DNA of 64,000 nt from Akkermansia muciniphila (GTDB lineage: Bacteria; Verrucomicrobiota; Verrucomicrobiia; Limisphaerales; UBA9464): the NCBI GenBank assembly GCA_945898055.1, contig CAMDGV010000010.1:1-64000 (forward strand). Reading direction: 5' to 3'. Numbering within the stretch: the first letter of the stretch is position 1; every line of letters begins with the position of its first letter. The notes beneath the pieces are model-generated. The model saw nothing but the letters and a program-made list of their open reading frames with translations. It did not search any database and had not been told where the DNA came from. Positions 6,066 to 15,584 of the stretch are shown here, one piece after another. A program made the translations under genes and the position numbers.

Positions 6066-7190
6066 ATGACTGTAGCTTCCCTCTGGCTGTTATCGGCGCT
6101 GGCGCTCGGACTTCAATCCGCGACTCTAGCGGCGGCACCCTCTCTGAAGGCTAGTCTCAAATCCTTACGTTCAGTGGGCCCTGAAGGTCTGGGAAACGAA
6201 CCGGCAAAGTCCGCTTGGCGCCGAGTTGCTTCGATCGAAGCGAGCTCTCTTCCTCTGGTATTAGAATCGATGGATGGAGCCAATGACTATGCGTTGAACT
6301 GGCTCCGCTCTGCAGTTGATGCGGTTGCTCAAAAGGCGACCGTCTCGGGGCGACCTCTTCCTGTTGAAACACTTCACCGTTTTCTCCGAGATCGCACTCA
6401 TCATCCTCGAGCGCGGCGTCTAGCCTTCGAACTGATCCGCAGCGTCCAACCAGAAATGGCTCGATCTCTATTACCTGAGTTTTTAGATGACCCAGCTCCT
6501 GAACTGCGACGGGATGCGGTCCAGCAGAGATGCGACGCTGCGGAAGCCAAGGTAGCTTTGGATAAAGCCATCGCTATTGTCGAATACCGTAAGGCACTGG
6601 CTTTTGCTCGCGAGGCTGATCAGCTGGATTCGATTGCGAAGAAACTGAAGGAACTCGGGTCGCCGGTGAACCTCAGCCGGACTTTTGGTTGGGTGACCGC
6701 TTGGAAATTGATCGGGCCCTTTGATAACACCACCGGAGTAGGCTTCAGCCGGCCTTATCCACCGGAGACATCCCTTGACTTAAGCAGCGAATTTGAGGGC
6801 AAAACGGGGCGGATAAAATGGGCTCCGTATGAAACCACCGACGACTACGGCATGGTAAACTTCAATGCTCCCTTGGGAACACTGAAGGGCGTCGTCGGTT
6901 ATGCCGCTGCTGAATTTTGGTCAAAATCGGCGCGCCCAGTTCAAATTCGTTTAGGATCCCAGAACGGCTGGAAAGTATGGGTAAACGGTAAACCAACCTT
7001 CGGCCGTGACGAATACCATCGGGCTTCCGAAATCGATCAATATCGAATGCCTGTAATGCTGGTGCCAGGTCGGAATTTCATTCTAGTCAAGTGTCTGCAA
7101 AACGAACAAACCGAAGACTGGGCGGCCGAGTGGCAGTTTCAACTCCGTGTCACCGATGAGCAGGGAACACCTCTCCTTTCTAGCCAATGA
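6066..7190 (+). CDS. Secreted protein with HEAT-like and beta-sandwich domains
   Basis: This 374-residue protein has an N-terminal signal peptide (about residues 1-23, ending ATLAAAP). Helical repeat-like sequence (about 50-150) resembles HEAT repeats. The C-terminal domain (about 205-365) begins GWVTAWKLIGPFDNTTGVGF and includes QNGWKVWVNGKPTFGRDEYHR; such modules are common in planctomycete and verrucomicrobial secreted proteins and look like carbohydrate-binding or PA14-like beta sandwiches. It overlaps the next gene by four bases (ATGA), so the two are co-translated. No catalytic motif is visible and the role is unknown. Confidence 0.7.
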   Translation: MTVASLWLLSALALGLQSATLAAAPSLKASLKSLRSVGPEGLGNEPAKSAWRRVASIEASSLPLVLESMDGANDYALNWLRSAVDAVAQKATVSGRPLPVETLHRFLRDRTHHPRARRLAFELIRSVQPEMARSLLPEFLDDPAPELRRDAVQQRCDAAEAKVALDKAIAIVEYRKALAFAREADQLDSIAKKLKELGSPVNLSRTFGWVTAWKLIGPFDNTTGVGFSRPYPPETSLDLSSEFEGKTGRIKWAPYETTDDYGMVNFNAPLGTLKGVVGYAAAEFWSKSARPVQIRLGSQNGWKVWVNGKPTFGRDEYHRASEIDQYRMPVMLVPGRNFILVKCLQNEQTEDWAAEWQFQLRVTDEQGTPLLSSQ

Positions 7191-8431
7191 TTACTCGTTT
7201 TTACTCTTCGAATAAAGCCCTGCAAATAGCTCTCTTTTGCTTGATGCTGACCCGTCTCGCTACCTCTTTGATCGCAGAGGACTGGCTCGGCTTTCGCGGT
7301 TCGCGTGGTGACGGAGTCGCTACCGATCCAGCAGTTCCGCATCGCCTCGATTCTCAGTCGATCCTTTGGTCGGTCGACCTACCTGGCCGCGGATTGTCGT
7401 CTCCGGTGATTGTGGGGGATCGACTTTTTGTCACCGCTTCCAGCGGCGCACGTCTCGATCGACTCCACGTTATATGCTTTAATGTCTCCGACGGTTCCCT
7501 GCGTTGGGAGAGGCAATTCTGGGCGACGGGTCGGACTATGACTCACGAAAAGATTAGCCCAGCGGCGCCTACCCCAGTGAGTGACGGCAAGACACTGTTC
7601 GCTCTATTTTCTTCCAATGACTGCTTGGCTCTCGATTTAGAAGGAAACCTTCTCTGGTTCCGAGGGTTGGGACGCGACTACGTCAACGCGAGTAATTCGC
7701 TGGGCATGTCTTCTTCCTTGGTCTTTGCTGCTGGGATTTTAGTCACGCAGGTGGAGAACGATAGCGAATCTTTTACGTTGGGTCTGGACGCGCAAACCGG
7801 CCTCAATCGATGGAAGCTAGACCGCCCCAAGCGGGCCAATTGGACCTCCCCTACCGTCTATCGCGAACGTTCCGGGCAGGTCCGTGTCCTGTTGCAATCC
7901 TTTCAAGGTGTCACGGCGGTGGATCCTTTTTCTGGGCGCATTCTTTGGAATTACTCTGAAGGGGCTTCTACGGTTCCATCGGCCACCTGGAGTGACGGAC
8001 GGCTTTATTTGCCTTCCAACGGATTAACCGTCCTCGAACTGTCTCCCGACGGATCGGTGCCCCAACAGATCTGGCGCTCAACCCAGCTTCGGCCTGGCAC
8101 CCCGAGCCCAGTGGTTTTCGGGGGGCGTGTTTATTCGCTTAATGACGGTGGAATCCTAACTTGTGGAGATGGATCAGACGGAAAACGACTTTGGCAACTC
8201 CGCATCAAGGGACCTTTCAGCGCGACACCAATCTCTGCGGGCGGTCGCCTCTACTGCGTCAATGAGGCCGGACTCGTACAGGTGGTCGATCCCTCACAAA
8301 ATGAAGGAACAGTCACTAGCGAACTCGCCTTGGGCCAAACCGTCATTGGCACTCCATCTATCTCGACCGGCTCTCTTTTTGTACGAAGTGACGGAAGGTT
8401 ATGGCGAATAGGGACGCCAAGTACGCGATAA
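7187..8431 (+). CDS. PQQ-like beta-propeller protein (BamB-like)
   Basis: This 414-residue protein has a signal peptide (about 1-29) followed by EDWLGFRGSRGDGVA, a typical opening of PQQ-like propeller proteins in Planctomycetes and Verrucomicrobia. Repeated blades carry motifs such as ALDLEGNLLWFRG, GLDAQTGLNRWKL, AVDPFSGRILWNY and CGDGSDGKRLWQL. The family includes BamB, but these lineages use many copies as secreted or periplasmic binding proteins, and nothing here points to outer-membrane assembly. It overlaps the upstream secreted-protein gene by four bases, so the two probably act together. Confidence 0.8.
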   Translation: MITRFYSSNKALQIALFCLMLTRLATSLIAEDWLGFRGSRGDGVATDPAVPHRLDSQSILWSVDLPGRGLSSPVIVGDRLFVTASSGARLDRLHVICFNVSDGSLRWERQFWATGRTMTHEKISPAAPTPVSDGKTLFALFSSNDCLALDLEGNLLWFRGLGRDYVNASNSLGMSSSLVFAAGILVTQVENDSESFTLGLDAQTGLNRWKLDRPKRANWTSPTVYRERSGQVRVLLQSFQGVTAVDPFSGRILWNYSEGASTVPSATWSDGRLYLPSNGLTVLELSPDGSVPQQIWRSTQLRPGTPSPVVFGGRVYSLNDGGILTCGDGSDGKRLWQLRIKGPFSATPISAGGRLYCVNEAGLVQVVDPSQNEGTVTSELALGQTVIGTPSISTGSLFVRSDGRLWRIGTPSTR

Positions 8432-8502
8432 AACGAGAACGAAGCTGGAGATTCAATAGAACGAATTAGATAAAAACTGATCCACTGAATGTCGATTGCC
8501 GA

Positions 8503-9393
8503 TTGAATCCAGACCATTGCCTCCCTCAATCTTCCGTCGTGCTGCAGATTGATCCTGAAGAAATACGGGCCGCCATCAGCAGGGCCCTTGCCGAAGATAT
8601 CGGCCCCGGTGATTCCACTAGCCTCGCTTGCATTCATCCGAGGTCTCAAGCATCCGCCCGAATGAATGCTAGGGAAACTCTAGTCCTCGCCGGACTCGCC
8701 TTTGCTGAAGCCGCTTTTCGCGAATTAGCACCCAACGCCTTGATCCGGTGTCTTGCCGTCGACGGTCAACGGCTTCAACCCGGCCAGACTGTACTAGAAA
8801 TATCTGGGCCCGCCCGTGCCCTGCTTTCTGCAGAGCGGGTTGCTCTTAATTTTGTTCAACGTTTATCCGGTATTGCCACCACGACGGCTGATTATGTCGA
8901 AGCGGTCGCGGGAACCGCCACTCGTATACTGGACACCCGAAAGACAACCCCAGGTTGGAGGCGGTTTGAAAAATATGCGGTCGCTTGTGGCGGTGGAACA
9001 AATCACCGGAGAGGGCTCTACGATCTCATTCTTATTAAGGACAATCACCTAGCGGCTTTGGCGAATGAAAAGCCGGACGCCATCACGGCCGCGGTTCGAC
9101 GCGCGCGTAGTCAGTTCCCAAACCTTCGCGTTGAGGTGGAAGCAGATACTCCGGACCAAGCGGGCCGAGCTGCCGACGCTGGAGCGGACCTCATCCTGCT
9201 TGATAATATGGATCCCCCGACTCTCATGGAGGCGCTCCGTCGCATTCGAGGTCGGAGTCAAACCGAGGCCAGCGGTGGAATCACTCTGCAAAATTTACGC
9301 TCCGTCGCGGCAACCGGGGTCGACTTTATCTCCGTTGGTGCCTTGACCCATTCCGCTCGATCCGTCGATCTCGGTCTCGATTTTCTTCTATGA
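8503..9393 (+). CDS. nadC: Nicotinate-nucleotide diphosphorylase (carboxylating)
   Basis: The enzyme converts quinolinate and phosphoribosyl pyrophosphate to nicotinate mononucleotide in de novo NAD synthesis. Family motifs are ALAEDIGPGDSTS, SAERVALNFVQRLSGIAT, ILDTRKTTPGWRRFEKYAV, CGGGTNHRRGLYDLILIKDN, and the C-terminal DLILLDNMDPP with ASGGITLQNL and DFISVGALTHS. Length (about 290) is normal. The listed start is TTG 8503; GTG 8539 is a possible shorter start, and no strong ribosome site decides between them. The stop overlaps birA by four bases. Confidence 0.95.
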   Translation: MNPDHCLPQSSVVLQIDPEEIRAAISRALAEDIGPGDSTSLACIHPRSQASARMNARETLVLAGLAFAEAAFRELAPNALIRCLAVDGQRLQPGQTVLEISGPARALLSAERVALNFVQRLSGIATTTADYVEAVAGTATRILDTRKTTPGWRRFEKYAVACGGGTNHRRGLYDLILIKDNHLAALANEKPDAITAAVRRARSQFPNLRVEVEADTPDQAGRAADAGADLILLDNMDPPTLMEALRRIRGRSQTEASGGITLQNLRSVAATGVDFISVGALTHSARSVDLGLDFLL

Positions 9394-10370
9394 CCCCCGA
9401 TACTCAAATTCTTAGAGCCCTTCGCTTGGCCGGTGAACAAGGGGTTTCGGGTGCTATTCTCGCCAAGACTCTCGTCGTTTCGCGCGCCGCCATCTGGTCT
9501 CGGATCGAGGAATTGCGGAAGGTGGGTTATGATATTGATGCCAGTCCCCATCACGGATACCGCCTGCACGGCGCACCAGACCGACTTCACGCCGATGATC
9601 TGTTAGCGCGACTCGGGCCTATAAAGGTGATTGGTCGAGATATTCGTGTCTTTCAGGAGACTTCTTCCACCAATGATATCGTCGAGAAGTTGGCAAGGGA
9701 TCAGGTGAGCGAAGGCATTGTTGTTTTTGCCGAATCCCAAACCCGCGGCCGCGGTCGGCTTGGTCGAAAGTGGTGCTCACCGACAGGTAAAGGCCTGTGG
9801 TTTTCTGTTCTGCTCCGGCCCAACTTGGCCCCGGCAGCAGCCACTCAACTTACCGTCGGTACGGCGGTTGCCGTGGCTCGCGCCATTGAAAAAAGTACAG
9901 GTCTAAACCCGGGTATTAAGTGGCCCAATGACCTTGTGTTCGAGCACCGCAAAGTGGGCGGAATCCTCCTCGAACTCAATGCAGAACTCGACCACATCCG
10001 TCATGTCATCTTGGGAATTGGCATTGATGTCAATCTGGCAACTCAGGATTTTCCAGAGGAACTTCAAGCCAGCGCGACATCTCTTCAAATCGAAGCGGGC
10101 CGACATCTCGACCGAACGGATCTCGCCACTATCCTCATTCAGGAACTCGATTCCGTCTATTTTCGGCTTGCCTGTGGAGATTTTCATGAAATCAGCGATG
10201 ACTGGATGCGCCGCTGCACAACCCTCGGTCGACGGGTCTCTATTCGTGTTGCTGACCGCATTATCACCGGTCGAGCTGAGTCTCTAGATGAAGAAGGGGC
10301 TCTCCTCGTCCGTACCGATCAAGGCCGTTTAGAACACATTATTGGGGGAGATGTTTCCCTAATAAAATGA
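9390..10370 (+). CDS. birA: Biotin-protein ligase/biotin operon repressor
   Basis: This 326-residue bifunctional BirA attaches biotin to carboxylase carrier domains and may act as a repressor. An N-terminal winged helix (about 1-65, GVSGAILAKTLVVSRAAIW) is followed by the catalytic domain, with FQETSSTNDIVEKLA, the biotin-binding GRGRLGRKWCSPTGKGLW and IKWPNDLVFEHRKVGGILLE. A small C-terminal SH3-like domain (about 280-326) follows. The intact DNA-binding domain suggests regulatory ability. No biotin synthesis genes are in the window. It lies four bases inside the end of nadC and four bases before coaX. Confidence 0.95.
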   Translation: MTPDTQILRALRLAGEQGVSGAILAKTLVVSRAAIWSRIEELRKVGYDIDASPHHGYRLHGAPDRLHADDLLARLGPIKVIGRDIRVFQETSSTNDIVEKLARDQVSEGIVVFAESQTRGRGRLGRKWCSPTGKGLWFSVLLRPNLAPAAATQLTVGTAVAVARAIEKSTGLNPGIKWPNDLVFEHRKVGGILLELNAELDHIRHVILGIGIDVNLATQDFPEELQASATSLQIEAGRHLDRTDLATILIQELDSVYFRLACGDFHEISDDWMRRCTTLGRRVSIRVADRIITGRAESLDEEGALLVRTDQGRLEHIIGGDVSLIK

Positions 10371-10374
10371 CCCT

Positions 10375-11148
10375 ATGATTCTCCTGTTAGACGTCGGTAA
10401 TACCCACACTCATGTGGGGCTAGGTAGCCTCCGACGATTGCGACGTTTAGGTGACTTTCCAACCGCCGCTTGGCGGGACCAAACTGCGCGTGGGGAGATC
10501 GCCCATCGCCTCGGTCTCAAGGTCCCTACTGCCGCCTGTTTTTGTAGTGTTGTTCCTGAGGTCAATGAGGCCATACGAAACGGCCTGAAAGAGGTTTATC
10601 AACTCGATACACTTCAATTAACTCCTGAAACAGTGAGAGGCGTAGGCATCGATTATCCCAAGCCGCAATCCATCGGTCAGGATCGTCTTGCCAATGCCGT
10701 GGCGGCTTTTCATCAATTTGGAGGACCTGCGTTGGTGGTTGATTTCGGTACTGCGGTCACCTTCGATGTTGTGAACTGCAAGGGGAACTATGTTGGGGGT
10801 ATCATTGCGCCCGGTCTTTCAGCAATGACCGATTATCTCCACGAGAAGACGGCGCTTCTCCCGCGGATCAAAATCCGTGAACCACGTCGAGTGATTGGTC
10901 GTAGCACCGCCGAGGCAATGCTCAGCGGAGCTGTCCACGGGTATCGCGGGTTAATCCGGGGACTAATCGCAGAATTAAAACTAGAACTCGCTGTGGAGAA
11001 TCTATCGGTAATTGCTACGGGCGGCTATGCAGCTTTGATCGCTCGAAAATTACCGGAGATTCATCACGTCATTCCCGGACTGACCCTCGAAGGTCTTCGA
11101 CTCACTACCCTCGCCCACCAACTTCAGATCTCAGAATGTTCGGAGTAA
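10375..11148 (+). CDS. coaX: Type III pantothenate kinase
   Basis: CoaX phosphorylates pantothenate, the first step of coenzyme A synthesis, and belongs to the ASKHA fold. Seen are the N-terminal phosphate-binding LLDVGNTHTHVGL, then DRLANAVAAFHQFGGPALVV, DFGTAVTFDVV, GNYVGGIIAPGLSAM and ATGGYAALIARKLPEI. Length (257) is normal. It starts four bases after birA stops, so nadC, birA and coaX form one cofactor operon. Confidence 0.95.
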   Translation: MILLLDVGNTHTHVGLGSLRRLRRLGDFPTAAWRDQTARGEIAHRLGLKVPTAACFCSVVPEVNEAIRNGLKEVYQLDTLQLTPETVRGVGIDYPKPQSIGQDRLANAVAAFHQFGGPALVVDFGTAVTFDVVNCKGNYVGGIIAPGLSAMTDYLHEKTALLPRIKIREPRRVIGRSTAEAMLSGAVHGYRGLIRGLIAELKLELAVENLSVIATGGYAALIARKLPEIHHVIPGLTLEGLRLTTLAHQLQISECSE

Positions 11149-11827
11149 ATCTCTAAAACAGGGTTAAACTTCAAGTCCCTGAATTTTGAACACTTTTCTG
11201 CGCGGAGGGTTATCGTGTCGAATGACAGACAACCGAAGCATCAATATATTTCCCGGGTTGAGCGCTGAGCTCCGGCCCTAGTGGGGACTCGGACAGAGCC
11301 GGCGATTTCGATTCAGCCCGCGGCTTCGGATCCCCGATCAGCGTCGAAAGCCGTGCGCCCAGCACTCGCGGCACTCGCGAATCAACTGATCCTCGGTGCT
11401 GATCAGCGCAATCCGTTGCTCACCGTTTACCACGATCAAGACCGCCAGCAACTGCTGGTCCAAAGCGGCTTTGCAATCATCGAGATCGTCCCCGACGATA
11501 CCCGGGCGGCGAGCTACAAGCTGCTGCTGGGTCGGAAGCGTCCGCCCAACCCCATAGTTCCCTAGTTGCCGAAAGTAGGATATTCGACAATCGAAGGCGG
11601 GGGCGAAAGGTCGACCAAGGTCGAGTGGACTTTTCTCACTCCAACCGGATGAGGCAACACTTTCCGGCCCGCCGGCAGAACTCGCCGATGCGGACAACGT
11701 GCAGAGCACGGGGCGAAGGCCGGACTGTTTTGGGAGGCGATGGAATCGGTTGGCTGCGGTGACTGGGTTGGATGAGTGACTCGGAGCCAGCGCTCCATCG
11801 AAAGAGGATGAACACCCAATCTCGCAT
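11149..11827. other. Decayed intergenic region, probable transposase remnant
   Basis: A plus-strand frame (GTG 11281 to 11565, 94 residues) reads LILGADQRNPLLTVYHDQD, then LLVQSGFAIIEIVPDD and ASYKLLLGRKRPPNP. It resembles the opening of a homeodomain-type transposase, but I cannot name the family. Further coding-like sequence continues after stops to about 11800. At 11171-11189 lies TCAAGTCCCTGAATTTTGA, which recurs near two other decayed sites (18517-18535 and 51745-51765) and is probably an IS end. Confidence 0.35.
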
Positions 11828-13564
11828 TTAATCCGAGGGAAGACGCTCAAGCTCCTCCGCGACCCGACGGATTAGGGGGCGCATCGTCTTGAGCCCAAAG
11901 TCGAAACGACATCCGGCCCTTTGAAAAAGTTCCGGCAAGGGTCGAGACCCTCCTAAAGCCAACCCTGCCTGATAATCTCGCAACGCCTTGGGCAAGTCTT
12001 TCTCCGCATTCATCCAGACTTGGAGTGCCCCTAACTGTGCAATGCCGTATTCGACGTAGTAAAAGGGGTGATGGAATAGGTGCAGTTGCTTGTGCCAAAG
12101 GCAGGCGCGCTCCTCCTCTAAATCAGTCCAGTCGACATCGCCCCCAAATCGATCCATTAACTCCAACCAAACCGTCCGCCGCTCTAATCGGGTGTGTCCT
12201 GGGTGCGAATACAGCCAGTGCTGGAAGGCATCGATGGTCGCAATCCATGGAAATACACTAATGATTCCCTCCAAATGCATCCGCTGAGCACGGATGGCTT
12301 CCGGCGGTGAATAAAAGACATCCAAATGGCGGGCACCCAGTAATTCCATCGCCATCGAAGCCACTTCACAAAATTCAATCGGTGGCTCCCGATGCAAGGC
12401 AATGTCTTCGTCCCGACAGGCTAGGGCGTGAAAGGCGTGGCCGGCCTCGTGCAGAAGTGTCTCAACATCCCTTTGCAATCCCACCGAATTCATAAAAATA
12501 AAAGGAAGCCGCGCATCACTCAAGGTGTACTGATATCCACCCGGGGCCTTCCCTTTCCGATTGTCTAGGTCCAAGAGCCGATGCTCTCTTAATGATCGGA
12601 ATCCAGAGGCAAGAACTGGATCCAAACGATCGAAGATCTCCTGCGATCCGGCTTCCAATCGGGATGAATCTACGTACGGCCGCAAAGGAGGCCGGTTCAA
12701 AGGGTCAACGGATAAATCCCAAGGCCGCAGTGTCGGCAGTCCTAACCGCGATTTTCGCTCCCTCTGGAGCGTCCGCAATACTGGCATGACTGTACTTTCG
12801 ATCGCTTTATGAAAACGCCGGCAATCCGCAGGGGTGTAATCAAAGCGACCTCTCAATTGGAATCCGTAGCCGACATAATTCCGGAAGCCTGCGTTGCCGG
12901 CCATTTGTTGCCTTAGTTTTAGGAGACGATCAAAGAGCGATTCCATTTGGTCCGCGACAGCCAGACGTCGCGAGGCCACGCATCTCCAAGTCTCTTCCCG
13001 CACAGTCCGCTGGGGGTCTTCCAAATACCGCCCCATCGCCACCAAGGTTTTCTCTTCTCCTCGAAAGGACACCGTTAAGGATCCAGTAAACGTCGTATAC
13101 TGATCTACTGTCATTGCCTCCTCGGTTTCCAAAGGAATATTCTCCACTCGATACGAGTCAGCCTTGAGTTGAATGGCTCGATCAAAGACATCAAACTGGG
13201 GACGAGGGAGGCTCGACCGATAGGGATGGGATAAATACAATTGCGCTAGCTTGAATTGCCGGGGTTTAAGCAACGGATCAATGCACTCAACAAAGTGCAA
13301 ATAGGCCGCCGAAACCTCAGCATTCTCAGTGTTACAAGTCTTGGCAATATACCGAAGCGCGCGCTCCTGATCGAGTGCCGACCCCAACTCGTCCACATCC
13401 AAAAGCCATTGCTCTAATGCCTCGGCACTCTGGCAACTCGGCGCTCGTGCCTCGAGCTGATCGAACAGCGGACTGATCACTAACTCATCGCCAAAATCCA
13501 AGCCCGTTGGCAAAAAGCGGCGGGCACGATACGGAGCAAGTGGACCAAACGGAAGCAGACTCAT
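11828..13564 (-). CDS. M3-family oligoendopeptidase (PepF-like)
   Basis: This 578-residue zinc metallopeptidase of the M3/oligoendopeptidase F group degrades peptides in the cytoplasm. The zinc motif HEAGH is at residues 372-376 (DVETLLHEAGHAFHALAC). The third ligand Glu is in PPIEFCEVASMAMELLG about 25 residues later. The sequence APGGYQYTLSDARLPFIFMN before the HExxH is typical of the family. No signal peptide is seen. The gene is divergent from the CvpA-like gene, with about 200 bp between them for both promoters. Confidence 0.92.
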   Translation of the reverse strand: MSLLPFGPLAPYRARRFLPTGLDFGDELVISPLFDQLEARAPSCQSAEALEQWLLDVDELGSALDQERALRYIAKTCNTENAEVSAAYLHFVECIDPLLKPRQFKLAQLYLSHPYRSSLPRPQFDVFDRAIQLKADSYRVENIPLETEEAMTVDQYTTFTGSLTVSFRGEEKTLVAMGRYLEDPQRTVREETWRCVASRRLAVADQMESLFDRLLKLRQQMAGNAGFRNYVGYGFQLRGRFDYTPADCRRFHKAIESTVMPVLRTLQRERKSRLGLPTLRPWDLSVDPLNRPPLRPYVDSSRLEAGSQEIFDRLDPVLASGFRSLREHRLLDLDNRKGKAPGGYQYTLSDARLPFIFMNSVGLQRDVETLLHEAGHAFHALACRDEDIALHREPPIEFCEVASMAMELLGARHLDVFYSPPEAIRAQRMHLEGIISVFPWIATIDAFQHWLYSHPGHTRLERRTVWLELMDRFGGDVDWTDLEEERACLWHKQLHLFHHPFYYVEYGIAQLGALQVWMNAEKDLPKALRDYQAGLALGGSRPLPELFQRAGCRFDFGLKTMRPLIRRVAEELERLPSD

Positions 13565-13769
13565 CGGGGCTAATCATTGGGACTCCCCCACTGCCCGATC
13601 AAGCTCGGGTTAAAGGGATGAGTAAATTCCGCACACCCTGATCTTCTTGATGCTCTTCTTCAGTTGAAACCAACAGAGAGAACTAAGCCGATTTACTCCG
13701 TAATCAATCGTTTTAATTTCCCCTCATTTTCGGCGTGCGCATCGACCCACAACTTTCTACTCTTCCCAA

Positions 13770-15143
13770 ATGCTAATCTGGCTTATGGCCGTCCTCTTTG
13801 TCGGCGGTTTTGCTCTTGTCGGCCATCAATCGGGTGCAATTCGCTCGGGCGTATCCTTCTTTGGGGTCATTCTCGGCCTTGCCTTGAGTTCCCTTTTAGG
13901 CGGATTTATAGCTCCTTTACTGATCATGGTGGGGATCGTCGATCAGGTGGCGCTCCGCCTCCTGCCCAACCTTTTCGCCTTTCTTATTTTTGCCCTCCTC
14001 TTCGTCGGCCTCGGCGTCGCAGCCCATCACCCAGTCGAACTTCATTTCAAGTACCGCACGGACGAACCAACCCGACAAGGCTTCGAACGGATGAATCAAG
14101 CCCTCGGCCTGTTTGTCGGCATTATTACCGGCATTTGTGTCTTTTTTAGCGTCGGCAAGTATGTCTATCGCGAAGGATATCGCCTCGTGCAACTCACCTC
14201 CGAAACCAACGAAGCCCCCGCTGTCCGATACCTTGCTCAACTGCGTCTGGATATGGATGCCACCGGATGGTCGAAGGCCTTCGCAGCGCTGGATTCAACT
14301 CCAGCAAAATTCTACGAACAGGCCGATATTCTCGGACTCATCCACGCCAACCCTCTTGCACACGGACGGGTCGAAAATTATCCCCCGTTTCTCGCCCTCG
14401 CAACCGCCCCTGAATTTGCTGAAATCGGTGCCGATGCCGACTACCAAAAACTGCTGCAAGAACAACCTTCAGTCGCGTCAATGCTGAATCATCCCAAGAC
14501 CTTAGCTGTTCTCAACAATCCGGAATTGATAGCCGCTTTTAATCAATTGGATCTAAAGGATTTCCGCAAATATCTTGAGACGGGTATTTCTCCGCGGTTC
14601 GATGATGAACGCATCCTCGGTCGCTGGCGCATGGATCCTTCAGCCGTCTTTATTGCCCTAAAACGAGAACGTCTTAACACCTCCCCGGCCGAAATGAAAA
14701 AATTGAGAGCGACTCTCATTCCTATTCTTTCAGGAATGACTTTAGTGGCTTTTCCAGATGGTAAATTTTCCATCAAAGTGGCCGCCCCTCCGGCGGCGCC
14801 GGTTGCCCCACCAGCGGAAGGGCAAGTGGCAGAAGGAGGCGGAGCACCTCCCTCCTCGGCGAATGCCTACCTGACCCGCTACGGTGTGAGACCCGGCCAG
14901 ACTGCTAATACTCCTGCTCCAGCAACCCCTCGCCCGGTGGCAATCAAACCGCCCTCCTTTATGAAAGCATTTACTCCTATGGATGGGACGTGGGTACGCA
15001 CCGAAGGCCACTATGCCTTGGAAACAAAGATCGAGGGGCAAGCCATGACCCTTGATGCCTTGGTCAATGAGTTCGGTCGGCTGACTTGGACATTCCGTTT
15101 CGGCGACCAAAAACTCTCGGTTTTCTTCGTTCGTACCAGCTAG
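13770..15143 (+). CDS. CvpA-like membrane protein with long C-terminal region
   Basis: This 457-residue protein has four hydrophobic segments in its first 130 residues (about 3-22, 30-53, 65-85, 108-128). These match the CvpA/colicin V production fold, including FVGGFALVGHQSGAIRSGVS. The C-terminal part is soluble, contains a Pro/Ala-rich linker (about 340-390) and ends in a small domain with EGHYALETKIEGQAMTLDAL. CvpA proteins affect envelope stress and surface properties, but the extension here is specific to this lineage as far as I can judge, and its role is unknown. Confidence 0.75.
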   Translation: MLIWLMAVLFVGGFALVGHQSGAIRSGVSFFGVILGLALSSLLGGFIAPLLIMVGIVDQVALRLLPNLFAFLIFALLFVGLGVAAHHPVELHFKYRTDEPTRQGFERMNQALGLFVGIITGICVFFSVGKYVYREGYRLVQLTSETNEAPAVRYLAQLRLDMDATGWSKAFAALDSTPAKFYEQADILGLIHANPLAHGRVENYPPFLALATAPEFAEIGADADYQKLLQEQPSVASMLNHPKTLAVLNNPELIAAFNQLDLKDFRKYLETGISPRFDDERILGRWRMDPSAVFIALKRERLNTSPAEMKKLRATLIPILSGMTLVAFPDGKFSIKVAAPPAAPVAPPAEGQVAEGGGAPPSSANAYLTRYGVRPGQTANTPAPATPRPVAIKPPSFMKAFTPMDGTWVRTEGHYALETKIEGQAMTLDALVNEFGRLTWTFRFGDQKLSVFFVRTS

Positions 15144-15198
15144 CTCCTCTGTCCCATCACACGGACTAGCAGCAGTCGAGATTTCTCCAACCGCACGT

Positions 15199-15584
15199 TT
15201 CAGTACTCCGGCTCAAAACACAGGCACTTAATAACGCGAATGATGTTGTAAGTGAACAGGGGCATCTTGGACCCGACTGCGTTGACCGCAAAACTTCGGC
15301 TGGGCATGTAACCTCCCCCAGTCCGTCTTTCACTTCATTGTGGGTGTGCTCAATGGTTCAAGCCTCATCGCGGTCCACTCGAACAATCTCGCACCTTCCC
15401 AATCCCACAAATTGCTCACCACCGCGTCATGTTTGAGGTCGCCTCTGCCAGCTAACAGCACCCCTCGGTGCTTAAGCAGCCGTAGTCCCACAGAGCACAG
15501 CGGCTCTCTGTCCTTCTTCTCGGTGGGCTCCCCCGGCACGAACACCACTTCGACCCAGGACCGTTGCGTCTCGATCAACGACAA
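15199..15584 (-). pseudogene. IS1380-type transposase, C-terminal remnant
   Basis: Read on the minus strand, the remnant gives SWVEVVFVPGEPTEKKDREP, then GLRLLKHRGVLLAG, LKHDAVVSNLWDWEGARL and, in a shifted frame, GGGYMPSRSFAVNAVGSKM followed by PLFTYNIIRVIKCLCFE. This is the conserved C-terminal half of IS1380-like DDE transposases (the segment with AVVSN-W-W-GARLLEWHR and the final Tyr-Asn-Ile). Stops and frame changes show that it is dead. No ends were located. Confidence 0.7.
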
